From Chloroflexota bacterium (lineage in GTDB: Bacteria > Chloroflexota > Dehalococcoidia > UBA2979): 64,000 nucleotides of DNA. The translations under genes and the position numbers were made by a program. Where the stretch lies: assembly GCA_016875635.1 (NCBI GenBank), contig VGPD01000003.1:29896-93895 (forward strand). The letters run 5' to 3'. Of this stretch, positions 1-8,865 are shown one piece after another (position 1 is the stretch's first letter; every line of letters begins with the position of its first letter). Under the pieces are notes generated by a model. It worked only from the letters and a program-made list of their open reading frames with translations. It was not told the origin of the DNA and did no database searches.

Positions 1-824
1 GGAACTGGAACGCCGAGCAGGACCAGTTGTACCTGTTCAAGGTCAGGGAACACGTCCAGCGCATCCGCCAGAGTGCGAAGATCATGCGCATGGGCCTCCG
101 CTTCAGCGACGACGAGGCCGCCGACATCATCCAGCAGGTGGTGGAGAAGTCCGGCTTCAAGGAGGACGTCTACGTCCGCCCCATGATCTACATGTCCGCG
201 GAGGTCGTGGGCGTGCGCATGCACAACCTCGAATGGGACTTCCTCGTCTACGTCACGCCGTTCGGCGCGTACCTGGACCCGGACCAGGGCGCCCGCTGCG
301 CCACCTCCTCCTGGCGGCGCGTGGACGACACCTCGATCCCCGTGCGGGCGAAGGTGAACGGCCTCTACGTCAACAACGCGATGGCCAAGAGCGAGGCCCA
401 ACTCAACGGCTTCGACGAGGCGATCATGCTCAACCAGGACGGCCACGTCTCCGAGGGCTCCGGCGAAAACATCGTCATGGTCCGCAACGGGAAACTGATC
501 ACGCCGTCGCCGAGCGACAACATCCTCGAGGGCATCACCCTCGAAACCGCGCTCGAACTTGCGGCGCGCGAGATGGGCCTCGGCGTTGAGCGCCGCTCGA
601 TCGACCGCTCCGAGCTCTACATCGCCGACGAGATCTTCATGACCGGCACCGCCGCCCACCTCACCCCGGTGGTCGAGGTCGACCGCGTCCCCGTCGGCGA
701 CGGCCGGCCGGGCCCGATCGCGAAGCGGCTCCAGTCGCTCTACTTCAGCAGCATCACCGGTCGCCAGCCGGCGTACAACTCATGGCTCACGCCCGTGTAC
801 GCCCGCGCGGGCGTCCGCGCGTAG
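1..824 (+). CDS. ilvE: Branched-chain amino acid aminotransferase (5' truncated by window edge)
   Basis: PLP-dependent fold-type IV transaminase for the last step of Val, Leu and Ile synthesis. The frame is open from base 3 and reads NWNAEQDQLYLF before the track's TTG at 27, so the real start lies outside the window and roughly 35-45 residues are missing. The Schiff-base lysine is in RAKVNGLYVNNAMAK and the cofactor phosphate region in EGSGENIVMVRNG; the C-terminal GTAAHLTPVVEVD is typical of IlvE. It precedes the ilv/leu block, which fits the assignment. Ends at TAG. Confidence 0.93.
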   Translation, partial: NWNAEQDQLYLFKVREHVQRIRQSAKIMRMGLRFSDDEAADIIQQVVEKSGFKEDVYVRPMIYMSAEVVGVRMHNLEWDFLVYVTPFGAYLDPDQGARCATSSWRRVDDTSIPVRAKVNGLYVNNAMAKSEAQLNGFDEAIMLNQDGHVSEGSGENIVMVRNGKLITPSPSDNILEGITLETALELAAREMGLGVERRSIDRSELYIADEIFMTGTAAHLTPVVEVDRVPVGDGRPGPIAKRLQSLYFSSITGRQPAYNSWLTPVYARAGVRA

Positions 825-872
825 CGTCCAGGCCGCGCCACCGATCACGCCGCCCGTAGCCAGCCGGGCGCG

Positions 873-878
873 TAGACT
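873..878 (+). promoter_or_regulatory. -10 box TAGACT upstream of the bPH gene
   Basis: TAGACT matches the -10 form seen before several genes in this window. No convincing -35 hexamer is visible. Confidence 0.35.
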
Positions 879-923
879 CGGAGGCGCGGCATCCACGCTC
901 CCGGGCGGGCCGCGGGAGGTCTG

Positions 924-1829
924 TTGCACTACCAGCCACCTCGGACGCTGGGCCTGATGATGGGCGGCGTGCTGGTCGCATGGGCGATCGCCGTCGCCGT
1001 GCTGCTCGCCGTTTTCGCCCACGGGCGGAGCACCGACCTCGCGACCGTGGGGGCGTGGCTCGGCGTCGGGTGCGCGGGCACGCTCGCCGCGCTCTTCGTC
1101 TACTGGACGATGGCCCTCGCCTCGCTCCGTTACACGGTCGACCGCAACGGCCTGGTCATCGCGTGGGCCGGCATCCGGCAGGTCGTCCCCCTGCAGGCGA
1201 TCGAGCGCCTCGTGCCGGGGACCTCGCTGGAGGTGCCGAAGGTGCGCGGGATCTCGTGGTACGGCTACCACATCGGCAGCGCCGAGATCCGCCGGATCGG
1301 GTCGGTGCTCTTCTACTCCACGCACCAGGCGCCGGAGCAGGTCCTGTACGTCATGACCAACGAGCGCAACTACGCCATCTCCGTCCCGGACCCCGCCGCA
1401 TTCGCCCGTGAGATCCAGGTGCGTCAGGACCTCGGGCCCACCGCCGAGGTCACCCACCACCTCGAGCAGACGCTGCCGACCCTGCAGGGGTTCTGGCACG
1501 ACCGCCGCGCGCTCCTGCTGCTCACGGCCTGTGCCGCGCTCGCCGTGGCCAACGCGGTGCTCCTCGGCGTGCGCTACGGCTCGCTGCCCGAGGTGCTGCC
1601 TTACGTCTTCCCCCCCGGCGACCCGCAACCACTCGCGGATGCCGCCCTCCGCTCGCGCCTGATCGATGTGCCGCGCGCCGCCGCCGCCGTCCTCGGCCTG
1701 GACGTCGCGCTGGCGCTCGCCTTCGCCCTCTGGGACCGCGTCGCCTCCTACACCGTGCTGATGGCAGGTGTCGGGGTCCAGGTCGCGCTGCTCGCGTCGC
1801 TCGGCGTCGCCCTGGCGCGCGCCTCGTGA
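924..1829 (+). CDS. Multi-pass membrane protein with bacterial PH-like domain
   Basis: Function unknown. Two hydrophobic helices (about residues 8-31 and 40-68) precede a soluble stretch with YTVDRNGLVIAWAGIRQVVPL, the look of a bacterial pleckstrin-homology (bPH) domain. Three more helices follow at about 193-212, 245-268 and 275-298. The TTG start has GGGAGGT just upstream at a short spacing; an in-frame CTG lies one codon earlier. It overlaps the next gene by 4 nt (GTGA), so the two are probably co-translated. The bPH assignment is by pattern only. Confidence 0.7.
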   Translation: MHYQPPRTLGLMMGGVLVAWAIAVAVLLAVFAHGRSTDLATVGAWLGVGCAGTLAALFVYWTMALASLRYTVDRNGLVIAWAGIRQVVPLQAIERLVPGTSLEVPKVRGISWYGYHIGSAEIRRIGSVLFYSTHQAPEQVLYVMTNERNYAISVPDPAAFAREIQVRQDLGPTAEVTHHLEQTLPTLQGFWHDRRALLLLTACAALAVANAVLLGVRYGSLPEVLPYVFPPGDPQPLADAALRSRLIDVPRAAAAVLGLDVALALAFALWDRVASYTVLMAGVGVQVALLASLGVALARAS

Positions 1830-3013
1830 CGGACGTCGAGGTCATCGTCGTCGGGGCCGGGCCGGGCGGGAGCACGGCCGCACGAGGGATCGCCGCCGCT
1901 GGCGCCTCCGTGCTGCTCCTCGACCGCGCGAAGTTTCCACGCGACAAGCCCTGTGGCGGTGGCGTGACCGTCCGTGGCGCGAACATCCTTCCGTTCTCCA
2001 TCGACCCGGTCGTCGAGGACATCGTCACCGCCGCCCGCATGCGGCTCCGCGAGCGGCGCGAGGTCACGCGCGACGCGAAGGCCCCGCTGACGTACATGAC
2101 CCAGCGACGCCGGTTGGACGCGTTCCTCGTCGAGAAGGCACAGGCCGCCGGCGTCGAGTTCCGCGACGGCCAGACCGTGACCGACGTGACACGCCACGCC
2201 GACGGCACCTTCGAAGTCCGCACGAAGGATGGGACGCACCAGGCGCGCGTGGTCATCGGCGCGGATGGCGCGAACGGCATTGTCGGCAACCGCCTCGGCT
2301 ACGAGGCCGCGGGCGAGAGCGCCGTCGCGCTGGAGGGGAATATTGCGTTCCCCGGCGGCGTGCCGGCGGAGTTCCGCGGCAAGGTCACGCTGAACTTCGG
2401 CCACGTCCCCGGCGGGTACGGCTGGGTCTTCCCGAAGGGCGACCACATCAACGTCGGCGTCGGCGGGTGGAAGGAGGCGGCGGGCCCAATCCTGCGTCCG
2501 GCGCTCCGGCGTCTCTGCCGCACCTACGGCCTCGACTTCGACACGGTCACCAACCTGCGCGGCCATCACCTCCCGATGCAGCGACGCGGGATGGTGATCG
2601 CCGCGGCCGGGTCGGCCGTCGTCGGTGACGCCGCCGGCCTCGTCGACCCGCTCTCCGGCGAGGGCATCACCGCCGCGCTCCTGTCCGGGACCGCCGTTGC
2701 GCCCGCCGTGCGCGACTACCTCGACGGCCACGTGCCGACGCTCGCCGGCTACCAGGCAACCCTCGCGCGGGAGTACCTGCCGGAGTTCGAGGCGTCCCGT
2801 GCGCTGATGGAGATCTTCAACGTGAACCCGGCGCCGTTCGTCTGGATGCTCCAGCACCTCGGGCCGTTCTGGGACGGCGCCGTCCGGATGATCCGCGGCG
2901 AGGTGACCTACCTCGACCTCACGCACGTCGCGGGGCCCGTGAGTTACGCCCTGCTCGGCCCCACGGCGAAGGTCAGCCGCCTGATCACCGCGCGCCGCGT
3001 GCCGCGCGGCTGA
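1826..3013 (+). CDS. Geranylgeranyl reductase family FAD-dependent oxidoreductase
   Basis: Flavoprotein of the GGR/BchP family, which saturates isoprenoid chains of lipids, quinones or chlorophyll tails. The N-terminal Rossmann motif VVGAGPGGSTAARG binds the ADP part of FAD. DRAKFPRDKPCGGGV is the family signature, and VVGDAAGLVDPLSGEGI (about 265-282) is the second FAD motif. Length (395 aa) is normal. It starts with GTG overlapping the bPH membrane protein, suggesting a two-gene unit acting on membrane lipids. The substrate cannot be decided; menaquinone or membrane-lipid saturation is likely. Confidence 0.85.
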   Translation: MTDVEVIVVGAGPGGSTAARGIAAAGASVLLLDRAKFPRDKPCGGGVTVRGANILPFSIDPVVEDIVTAARMRLRERREVTRDAKAPLTYMTQRRRLDAFLVEKAQAAGVEFRDGQTVTDVTRHADGTFEVRTKDGTHQARVVIGADGANGIVGNRLGYEAAGESAVALEGNIAFPGGVPAEFRGKVTLNFGHVPGGYGWVFPKGDHINVGVGGWKEAAGPILRPALRRLCRTYGLDFDTVTNLRGHHLPMQRRGMVIAAAGSAVVGDAAGLVDPLSGEGITAALLSGTAVAPAVRDYLDGHVPTLAGYQATLAREYLPEFEASRALMEIFNVNPAPFVWMLQHLGPFWDGAVRMIRGEVTYLDLTHVAGPVSYALLGPTAKVSRLITARRVPRG

Positions 3014-3026
3014 CCGAGGCTGCGCT

Positions 3027-4592
3027 GTGCGCCCCCCGGACTGGGCCCTACGAGTACTTCGACGGGTCGGGCGCGTACGCGAAGAACATCACGCGCGCCT
3101 CGACGCCGGCCGGGGCGCCATTCGAGGCGCCGCGCTGGCGCTCGCCGTCGTGGGCGTCCTCGGTGCGGGATGCGGCCTCGCGAGGAACGTGCCGGCAACA
3201 CCGGCCGAAGAAGCGGTGTTTCGGCCGGGGAAGACGGAGACCGCGACGCCGGCCAGCACCGCGCCATCGCTCCCGGCGGGGCAGGTGGAGCAGGCGCTGC
3301 GCGAGGTGATCTGCTGGTACGAGAACGCCTCGAAGGCCCGTGCCTGCCTGCCTCCGGGCGAGGCGAGCGCGCGCGTGCTGGAGTCGATCGGCGCGTCAGG
3401 CGACCGGCGGTTCATCGCGCCGCTGGTGGACATGCTCTGGCTCGACCTCGGCTGGGAGCGGCCCGTGCGTGAGGCGCTGGAGCAGGTGAGCGGCCAGCGC
3501 TACGCGACCGCCGCCGAGTGGTACGCCGCCATCGAACGCGACCCGCCACCGCTGCCGGACGGCTACGGCGAATGGAAGGGACGGCTCCTCAGCCTGATCG
3601 ACACTCGCTACCTCGACCTCGTACCCAAAGACGGGAGCGGTGTCCGCCCCGAACGATTGGTCTGGGGCTTCGGCGACACCCGCAGCCCGACGACCACCAC
3701 CACGAAGGTGATCAGGGCGACCGAGGAACGCTACCTCGCGGCAACGGATGTCGTGTTCGGGGTGCGCCTCAACGAGGCCTCACGCGCCTACCCGGAACGG
3801 ATCATCGCCTGGCATGGCGTGGTACAGGACCGTGCCGGCGACAGCGAGATCGTGGTGTTCCACTGCCTGCCCTGCGGCGGCGTGGCCGCCTACCGGCGCG
3901 CAGCCTCGGACGGAAGGTCATACACGTTCGGCGTCGCAAACCTGGTCACCGGCTCACGGCGCCTCCTCTTCGACGCGGAGACGATGAGCCTGTGGGACCC
4001 CGTCAGCGGACGCGCGGTGGCCGGCCCGCTCGCCGCGAAGAACGTCGCACTCACGCCGCTCGCTATCACGCGCACCACATGGGGCGAATGGAAGGACCGC
4101 TATCCGACCGGCGCCGTGCTCGCGCTCGATACCGGCTTCGTGCGCGACTACGCCGAAGGCGCCGCGCTGCGGGCCGAGGGCGGGCTTGAGCGCCCGCAGT
4201 TCCCGGCCGGCAGCCTCGACTCCCGCCTCCCCGCGAAGATGCGGGTAATCGGTGTGAACCTCGGCGGCGTCTGGCGTGCCTATCCCGTCGACGCAGTCGA
4301 GCAGGCCCGAGTCGTGCAGGAGACGATCGCGGGCGTCACCGTCGTCCTCGTCTCCGCCGGGCCGGGCAAGGGCGTGCAGGCGTATGACGCGCAGGGCACC
4401 CGCTTCGATCGCGTCACCGGCGCCGGGGCCGCCCTCGAAGTCTCCGACCGGGACGGCGGGCGCTGGTTCGTCGACGACGAGCGGCTGCTGAACACGCGCA
4501 ACAGCCGGGTGCGGCCCGCGCTCCCCTCGGCGCACCTCTGGTGGTTCGCCTGGGCCGGCGCCCACGCGGACACCACCGTCTGGAAGCCCTGA
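3027..4592 (+). CDS. DUF3179 domain protein, probable lipoprotein
   Basis: A hydrophobic stretch ends in a lipobox-like VLGAGCG near residue 49, so the chain is probably exported and lipid-anchored. The long charged leader before it suggests the true start may be internal. From about residue 235 the DUF3179 pattern is clear: VVFGVRLNEASRAYPERII, WHGVV, a Cys pair in FHCLPCGG, FGVANLV, SLWDPVSGRAVAGPL and TTWGEWKDRYP. The family has no established biochemical role. GTG start 13 nt after the reductase. Confidence 0.8.
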   Translation: MRPPDWALRVLRRVGRVREEHHARLDAGRGAIRGAALALAVVGVLGAGCGLARNVPATPAEEAVFRPGKTETATPASTAPSLPAGQVEQALREVICWYENASKARACLPPGEASARVLESIGASGDRRFIAPLVDMLWLDLGWERPVREALEQVSGQRYATAAEWYAAIERDPPPLPDGYGEWKGRLLSLIDTRYLDLVPKDGSGVRPERLVWGFGDTRSPTTTTTKVIRATEERYLAATDVVFGVRLNEASRAYPERIIAWHGVVQDRAGDSEIVVFHCLPCGGVAAYRRAASDGRSYTFGVANLVTGSRRLLFDAETMSLWDPVSGRAVAGPLAAKNVALTPLAITRTTWGEWKDRYPTGAVLALDTGFVRDYAEGAALRAEGGLERPQFPAGSLDSRLPAKMRVIGVNLGGVWRAYPVDAVEQARVVQETIAGVTVVLVSAGPGKGVQAYDAQGTRFDRVTGAGAALEVSDRDGGRWFVDDERLLNTRNSRVRPALPSAHLWWFAWAGAHADTTVWKP

Positions 4593-4659
4593 CCCCGGAC
4601 GGCGCATTTCCGCTACCGTGCGCGCATCGGACGAATCCGGTGACGTGGGGGTGACATCG

Positions 4660-4986
4660 ATGATCTACGAGTTGCGCATCTACACGGCGAACCCCGGAAA
4701 GATGGGCGCGCTCCAGGCCCGCTTCCGCGACCACACCGTCCGCCTCTTCGAGAAGCACGGCATTAAGAACGTCGGCTACTGGACGAACTCGATTGGCGGC
4801 CGCAGCGACGAACTCTGGTACATGCTCGGGTTCGAGAGCCTCGCCCAGCGCCAGGCCGCCTGGGCCGCCTTCCAGGCCGACCCCGACTGGCAGAAGGCCC
4901 GCGCCGACTCCGAGAAGGACGGCGCCCTCGTCCACCACATCGAGAACCGGATCATGAACCCTACGGACTTCTCGCCGCTGAAATAG
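4660..4986 (+). CDS. NIPSNAP family protein
   Basis: Small (108 aa) ferredoxin-like fold protein of the NIPSNAP family: it opens MIYELRIYTANPGKMGALQARF and ends HHIENRIMNPTDFSPLK. The track begins at an upstream GTG, but the conserved fold starts at the ATG chosen here. The biochemical role in bacteria is not established. Stands alone ahead of the ilv leader. Confidence 0.85.
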   Translation: MIYELRIYTANPGKMGALQARFRDHTVRLFEKHGIKNVGYWTNSIGGRSDELWYMLGFESLAQRQAAWAAFQADPDWQKARADSEKDGALVHHIENRIMNPTDFSPLK

Positions 4987-5016
4987 GTGGACTTGAGCAT
5001 CCGGGACTTCCCCTAG

Positions 5017-5045
5017 TTGACGGCGCGCCGCCGGTCAGCCACACT
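5017..5045 (+). promoter_or_regulatory. Promoter of the ilvB leader/ilvBNC operon
   Basis: TTGACG, a 17-nt spacer and CACACT, ending 10 nt before the leader ATG. This is the best -35/-10 pair seen on the plus strand. Confidence 0.7.
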
Positions 5046-5055
5046 CAAAAGCGTT

Positions 5056-5139
5056 ATGGCGAATCTGACTTCCCCCCTCGCCGTCTCTGCGCAGGCTGCC
5101 ACCCTCGGCGGTCTCCTCCTCGTACTCGTACTTACCTAG
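5056..5139 (+). CDS. ilv leader peptide (27 aa, attenuation)
   Basis: A 27-residue ORF from ATG to TAG, too short for the ORF track. It ends in LGGLLLVLVLT, giving 8 Leu and 3 Val in total, with seven of the nine residues before the final Thr being Leu or Val. It lies just after a strong promoter and 116 nt before ilvB, and is followed by a GC-rich hairpin. Such a run is the hallmark of leader-peptide attenuation: scarcity of charged Leu/Val tRNA stalls the ribosome and alters downstream RNA folding. No functional product is expected. Confidence 0.8.
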   Translation: MANLTSPLAVSAQAATLGGLLLVLVLT

Positions 5140-5170
5140 GCGGCGCCTGCTCTCGCAGACGTCGCCTGTG

Positions 5171-5189
5171 CCGCTCGCGTGTCGAGCGG
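5171..5189 (+). terminator. Attenuator hairpin upstream of ilvB
   Basis: CCGCTCG-cgtgt-CGAGCGG forms a perfect 7-bp stem followed by TTT but no long T-run. Bases 5139-5144 (GGCGGC), overlapping the leader stop codon, can pair with 5170-5175 (GCCGCT). That pairing uses the 5' arm of the hairpin, so it is a candidate antiterminator. Confidence 0.55.
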
Positions 5190-5255
5190 TTTCCGCGTAT
5201 CCCCCGGACGTGAACCGCGCGGCCTGACCGCGCACCGCCAGCGAAGGACCCTCCG

Positions 5256-6947
5256 ATGACCAAGATGACCGGCGCCGACATCGTCCTGACCTGCCTCGAA
5301 CGGCTGGGCGTGGACACCATCTTCGGATACCCCGGCGGCGTCGTCCTGCCCCTGTACGACCGCTTCCCCGCCCACCCGAAGGTCCGCCACATCCTCGTCC
5401 GCCACGAGCAGGGCGCGGGACACGCGGCGGACGGCTACGCCCGCGCCTCAGGCCGCCTCGGCGTCGCGCTGGCCACTTCCGGCCCCGGCGCGACGAACCT
5501 CGTCACCGCGATCACGAACGCGCACATGGACAGCGTCCCCACGCTCTTCATCACCGGGAACGTCGCCCGCAACCTGCTGGGCCGCGACGGCTTCCAGGAG
5601 GCCGACATCACCGGCATCACGATGCCGATCGTGAAGCACAACTACCTCGTCATGCGCGCGGAAGACCTCGCGCCGGCGTTCGCGGAGGCCGCCTATCTGG
5701 CGATGTCCGGCCGCAAGGGCGCAGTGCATATCGACATCCCGAAGGACGTCTTCCTGGAGGAGGCGGAGTTCGTCTGGCCGGAGCACGTCTCGGTCCGCGG
5801 CTACCGAGTCCCTGGTGAGGCCTCCATCGCCGACGTGCAGCGGGCCGCCGCAATCATCGACAGCGCGGAACGCCCGATCATCTTCGCCGGCCACGGCATC
5901 CTGCTCGGGGACGCGACCGAGGAACTGCGCGCGTTCGCCGAGCGCGGCGGCATCCCAATCCTGAACACTCTGCTCGGGCTCGGGTCGATCCCGCCGGAGC
6001 ACGTCCTCTCCTACGGGATGATGGGGATGCACGGCTCCTACTGGGCGAACCACGCCGCGAGCAACGCCGACGTGATCATCGGCCTCGGGATGCGCATGGA
6101 CGACCGCGCGCTCGGCCGGTTCCAGGACATGAACCCGACCGCCCAGATCGTCCACGTCGACATCGATCCCGCCGAGCACGGCAAGAACCTGCCGACGGCG
6201 CTGCCGGTCATCGGCAACGTGAAGCACGTCCTTCAGCAGCTGACCAACGCCATCGAGCGGAAGTCTCACGTCGACTGGCTCCGCTGGATCAACGATATCC
6301 GCGACGGACACCGCGCCTCGATGTCGGTACCGCCGGGGAACGAACTCACCACGCAGTACGTGGTCTCGAAGATCGCGGAGTTCGCCGGGCGCGAGGCCGT
6401 GTTCACCACCGGCGTCGGCCAGCACCAGATGTGGGCCGCTCAGTTCATGAACATCGGCCGGCCGCGCCAGTTCATCACCTCGGGCGGCCTCGGCACCATG
6501 GGCTTCGAGGTGCCGGCGGCGATGGGCGCGGCAGTGTCCTGCCCCGACCGACAGGTGTGGACCATCTGCGGCGACGGCGGCTTCCAGATGACCTTCCAGG
6601 AGATCGCCACCATGGTGGACGAACAGATCCCCGTGAAGATGGCCATCATGAACAACGGCTTCCTGGGCATGGTCCGCCAGTGGCAGGAGTTGTTCTACGC
6701 GAACAACTACGTCTCCGTGGCGATGTCCCAGCCGGACTTCCTGAAGCTAGCGGACGCCTACGGCATCAAGGGGATCCGCGTCACCGACCAGTCGCAGGTG
6801 GAAGACGCCATCCGCGAGGCCGCGGCCTACGCCGGGCCCGTGATCCTCGACTTCCAGGTGCAGGCGGAGGGCAACGTCTGGCCCATGGTCCCCGCCGGCG
6901 CCGCCCTGAGCGAGACCATCGAGGCGCCCGAGGGCGTCGCCCGCTAG
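5256..6947 (+). CDS. ilvB: Acetolactate synthase, large (catalytic) subunit
   Basis: ThDP-dependent enzyme that condenses two pyruvates to acetolactate (Val/Leu) or pyruvate with 2-oxobutyrate (Ile). The catalytic Glu51 is in RHEQGAGHAADGYARA; GFQEADITGITMPIVKHN is a family signature. The ThDP/Mg motif is GDGGFQMTFQEI ... NNG in the C-terminal third. Length (563 aa) is normal. First structural gene after the leader, 20 nt ahead of ilvN. Confidence 0.97.
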   Translation: MTKMTGADIVLTCLERLGVDTIFGYPGGVVLPLYDRFPAHPKVRHILVRHEQGAGHAADGYARASGRLGVALATSGPGATNLVTAITNAHMDSVPTLFITGNVARNLLGRDGFQEADITGITMPIVKHNYLVMRAEDLAPAFAEAAYLAMSGRKGAVHIDIPKDVFLEEAEFVWPEHVSVRGYRVPGEASIADVQRAAAIIDSAERPIIFAGHGILLGDATEELRAFAERGGIPILNTLLGLGSIPPEHVLSYGMMGMHGSYWANHAASNADVIIGLGMRMDDRALGRFQDMNPTAQIVHVDIDPAEHGKNLPTALPVIGNVKHVLQQLTNAIERKSHVDWLRWINDIRDGHRASMSVPPGNELTTQYVVSKIAEFAGREAVFTTGVGQHQMWAAQFMNIGRPRQFITSGGLGTMGFEVPAAMGAAVSCPDRQVWTICGDGGFQMTFQEIATMVDEQIPVKMAIMNNGFLGMVRQWQELFYANNYVSVAMSQPDFLKLADAYGIKGIRVTDQSQVEDAIREAAAYAGPVILDFQVQAEGNVWPMVPAGAALSETIEAPEGVAR

Positions 6948-6967
6948 CCGCGGCGTAAGGAGTTCAG

Positions 6968-7543
6968 ATGAAACACACCGTTGCCGCCCTGGTGGAAGAC
7001 CGTCCCGGCGTCCTGAACCGCGTCGCGTCACTGTTCCGCCGCCGTGGATTCAACATCGACAGCCTCGCCGTCGGGACGACCGAGGAGCCCGGCATCTCCC
7101 GGATGACCATCGTCGTGGACGGCCCGGAGTGGGTCGGCGACCAGGTGGAGAAGCAGCTCGACAAGCTGATCGACGTCCTGACGGTTGAGACATTGAGCGA
7201 CGATGAGGCGGTCGTCCGCGAGCTGGCCCTGATCAAGGTCGCGGCCCGCCCGGACCAGCGCCGGGAGATCCTCGATATCGTCGATATCTTCCGGGCGCAG
7301 GTGGTGGATGTCTCTACGACCACGCTGGTGGTCCAGTTGACCGCCGCCGCCAGCACCCTGGACGCGCTCATCGAGAACTTGCGGCCGTACGGCATCCGCG
7401 AGATGGTGCGCACCGGCCGGATTGCCCTCGCGCGCGGCGCGAAGACGACGGCCATCCACGAGCACGAGGCGGCGGAATCGAAGCGGTTCCACCACGAATC
7501 CGGCCGTCTGCCGGAGGGCGATCTGCCCTTCGTGAGCAAGTAG
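6968..7543 (+). CDS. ilvN: Acetolactate synthase, small regulatory subunit
   Basis: ACT-domain subunit that activates IlvB and confers valine feedback. The ACT domain starts HTVAALVEDRPGVLNRVASLFRRRGFNIDSL, and the C-terminal domain contains YGIREMVRTGRIALARG. 191 aa, slightly long because of a tail from about 165. AAGGAG lies 5 nt before the ATG. Also named ilvH. Confidence 0.96.
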   Translation: MKHTVAALVEDRPGVLNRVASLFRRRGFNIDSLAVGTTEEPGISRMTIVVDGPEWVGDQVEKQLDKLIDVLTVETLSDDEAVVRELALIKVAARPDQRREILDIVDIFRAQVVDVSTTTLVVQLTAAASTLDALIENLRPYGIREMVRTGRIALARGAKTTAIHEHEAAESKRFHHESGRLPEGDLPFVSK

Positions 7544-7618
7544 CGAGTCCAGCAGCGTCAACGGGCGGACGCGACGCGCCGCCACGAGGACACGACCAGA
7601 CATCGAGGGGGATCGAAC

Positions 7619-8620
7619 GTGGCCAAGATTTTCTACGACTCCGACACCGACCTGTCTCTGCTGAAGGGGAAGAAGGTGGGGATCATCGGGTTCGGCTCTC
7701 AGGGCCACGCCCACGCGCTGAACCTGCACGACTCCGGTGTCGACGTCGCGGTCGGCCTCTACCCCGGCTCGAAGTCGTGGCCCCTCGTACAGGCCTCGGG
7801 CCTGAAGGTCGGCACCGTCGACGATGTGTCGCGCGACGGCGACATCATCATGATCCTCGTCCCCGACCAGATCCAGAAGCAGGTCTACGACGACCACATC
7901 GCGCCCTACCTGACCCCCGGCAAGACGCTGATGTTCGCCCACGGGTTCAACATCCACTTTGGCCGCATCCAGGCGCCCGAGGGCGTGGACGTCTCGATGA
8001 TCGCGCCGAAGGGCCCCGGCCACCTCGTGCGCCGCGTCTACACCGAGGGCGGCGGCGTGCCGGGCCTCGTGGCCGTCCACCAGGACGCGAGTGAGACCGC
8101 GCTGCAGACGGCGCTGGCGTACGGCAAGGGCATCGGCGCCGCGCGCTCGGGCATCCTCATGACCACGTTCCTGGAGGAGACTGAGACTGACCTCTTCGGT
8201 GAGCAGGCGATCCTCTGTGGCGGCCTGACCTCGATGATCCTGAACGCCTTCGAGACGCTGATCGAGGCTGGCTACCAGCCGGAGTCCGCCTATTTCGAGA
8301 CCTTCCACGAGGTGAAGTTGATCGTCGACCTCATGTACGAGGGCGGCATGGCGAAGATGCGCGACTCGATCTCCGACACCGCCGAGTACGGCGACTACAC
8401 GCGAGGGCCTCGTGTCTCTCCGCCGGCACAGAAGGCAGAGATGAAGAAGATCCTGGAGGAGATCCAGAACGGCCAATTCGCCCGCGAATGGATCCTGGAA
8501 AACCAGGCTGGCCAGCCTCACTTCCGCGCCCTGCGCCGCCGCGGCGCCGAGCACCCGATCGAGCAGGTCGGTGCGGAGGTCCGGAAGATGATGGGCTGGC
8601 TGAACCAGGGGAAGAAGTAG
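7619..8620 (+). CDS. ilvC: Ketol-acid reductoisomerase (class I)
   Basis: Isomerises and reduces acetolactate or acetohydroxybutyrate using NAD(P)H and Mg2+. N-terminal Rossmann motif [15 protein letters not shown]; Mg-binding knotted domain with [19 protein letters not shown] and [18 protein letters not shown]. At 333 aa it is the short class I form. GTG start preceded by GAGGGGGA. It sits 75 nt after ilvN, with nothing terminator-like between them. Confidence 0.97.
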   Translation: MAKIFYDSDTDLSLLKGKKVGIIGFGSQGHAHALNLHDSGVDVAVGLYPGSKSWPLVQASGLKVGTVDDVSRDGDIIMILVPDQIQKQVYDDHIAPYLTPGKTLMFAHGFNIHFGRIQAPEGVDVSMIAPKGPGHLVRRVYTEGGGVPGLVAVHQDASETALQTALAYGKGIGAARSGILMTTFLEETETDLFGEQAILCGGLTSMILNAFETLIEAGYQPESAYFETFHEVKLIVDLMYEGGMAKMRDSISDTAEYGDYTRGPRVSPPAQKAEMKKILEEIQNGQFAREWILENQAGQPHFRALRRRGAEHPIEQVGAEVRKMMGWLNQGKK

Positions 8621-8690
8621 TCCTTCGATGACCGCGCGCCCGCGTCCCGTCGCCTCTCCCCGTCCCGTACACGCCGTACGGGGTGTCGAG

Positions 8691-8864
8691 GTGCGCGCGT
8701 CGCGAGGCGCGGTCGGGGCGGCCGGTGAAGACCGGCCGCTCGTCACGTCCGCGCTGACGCTGCTCGGCGGTCTGCTCCTGCTTACCCGGCCCTCGGCCGC
8801 CCCACACTGGGCGGTAGGGAGGGCCCTCCGCCACCATCGAAGTCACATCGCAGGAGCACACTGA
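8691..8864 (+). promoter_or_regulatory. Leu-rich leader region of leuA with two strong hairpins
   Basis: An ORF open from ATG 8628 (GTG 8691 is another possible start) passes LTLLGGLLLLT: seven Leu codons in ten (8754-8783). It stops 1 nt before the leuA ATG. The core LGGLLL..T resembles the ilvB leader, including the DNA CTCGGCGGTCT.CTCCT. A 9-bp stem GCGGCCGGT-gaag-ACCGGCCGC (8718-8739) lies before the Leu run. A second structure begins 4 nt after it: GGCCCTC/GAGGGCC (8788-8825) enclosing CCGCCC/GGGCGG (8797-8814). No U-tract is present. Leucine-responsive attenuation or coupling is likely; the true leader start is undecided. Confidence 0.55.
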
Positions 8865-8865
8865 C

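Noticed and set aside
7028-8746. 572-aa minus-strand ORF opposite ilvN/ilvC
   Set aside because: Mirror of two well-supported genes; no recognisable domain.
8621-8865. T-box riboswitch upstream of leuA
   Set aside because: No T-box (TGGNACC) or specifier-loop arrangement seen; the Leu-rich ORF explains the region better.
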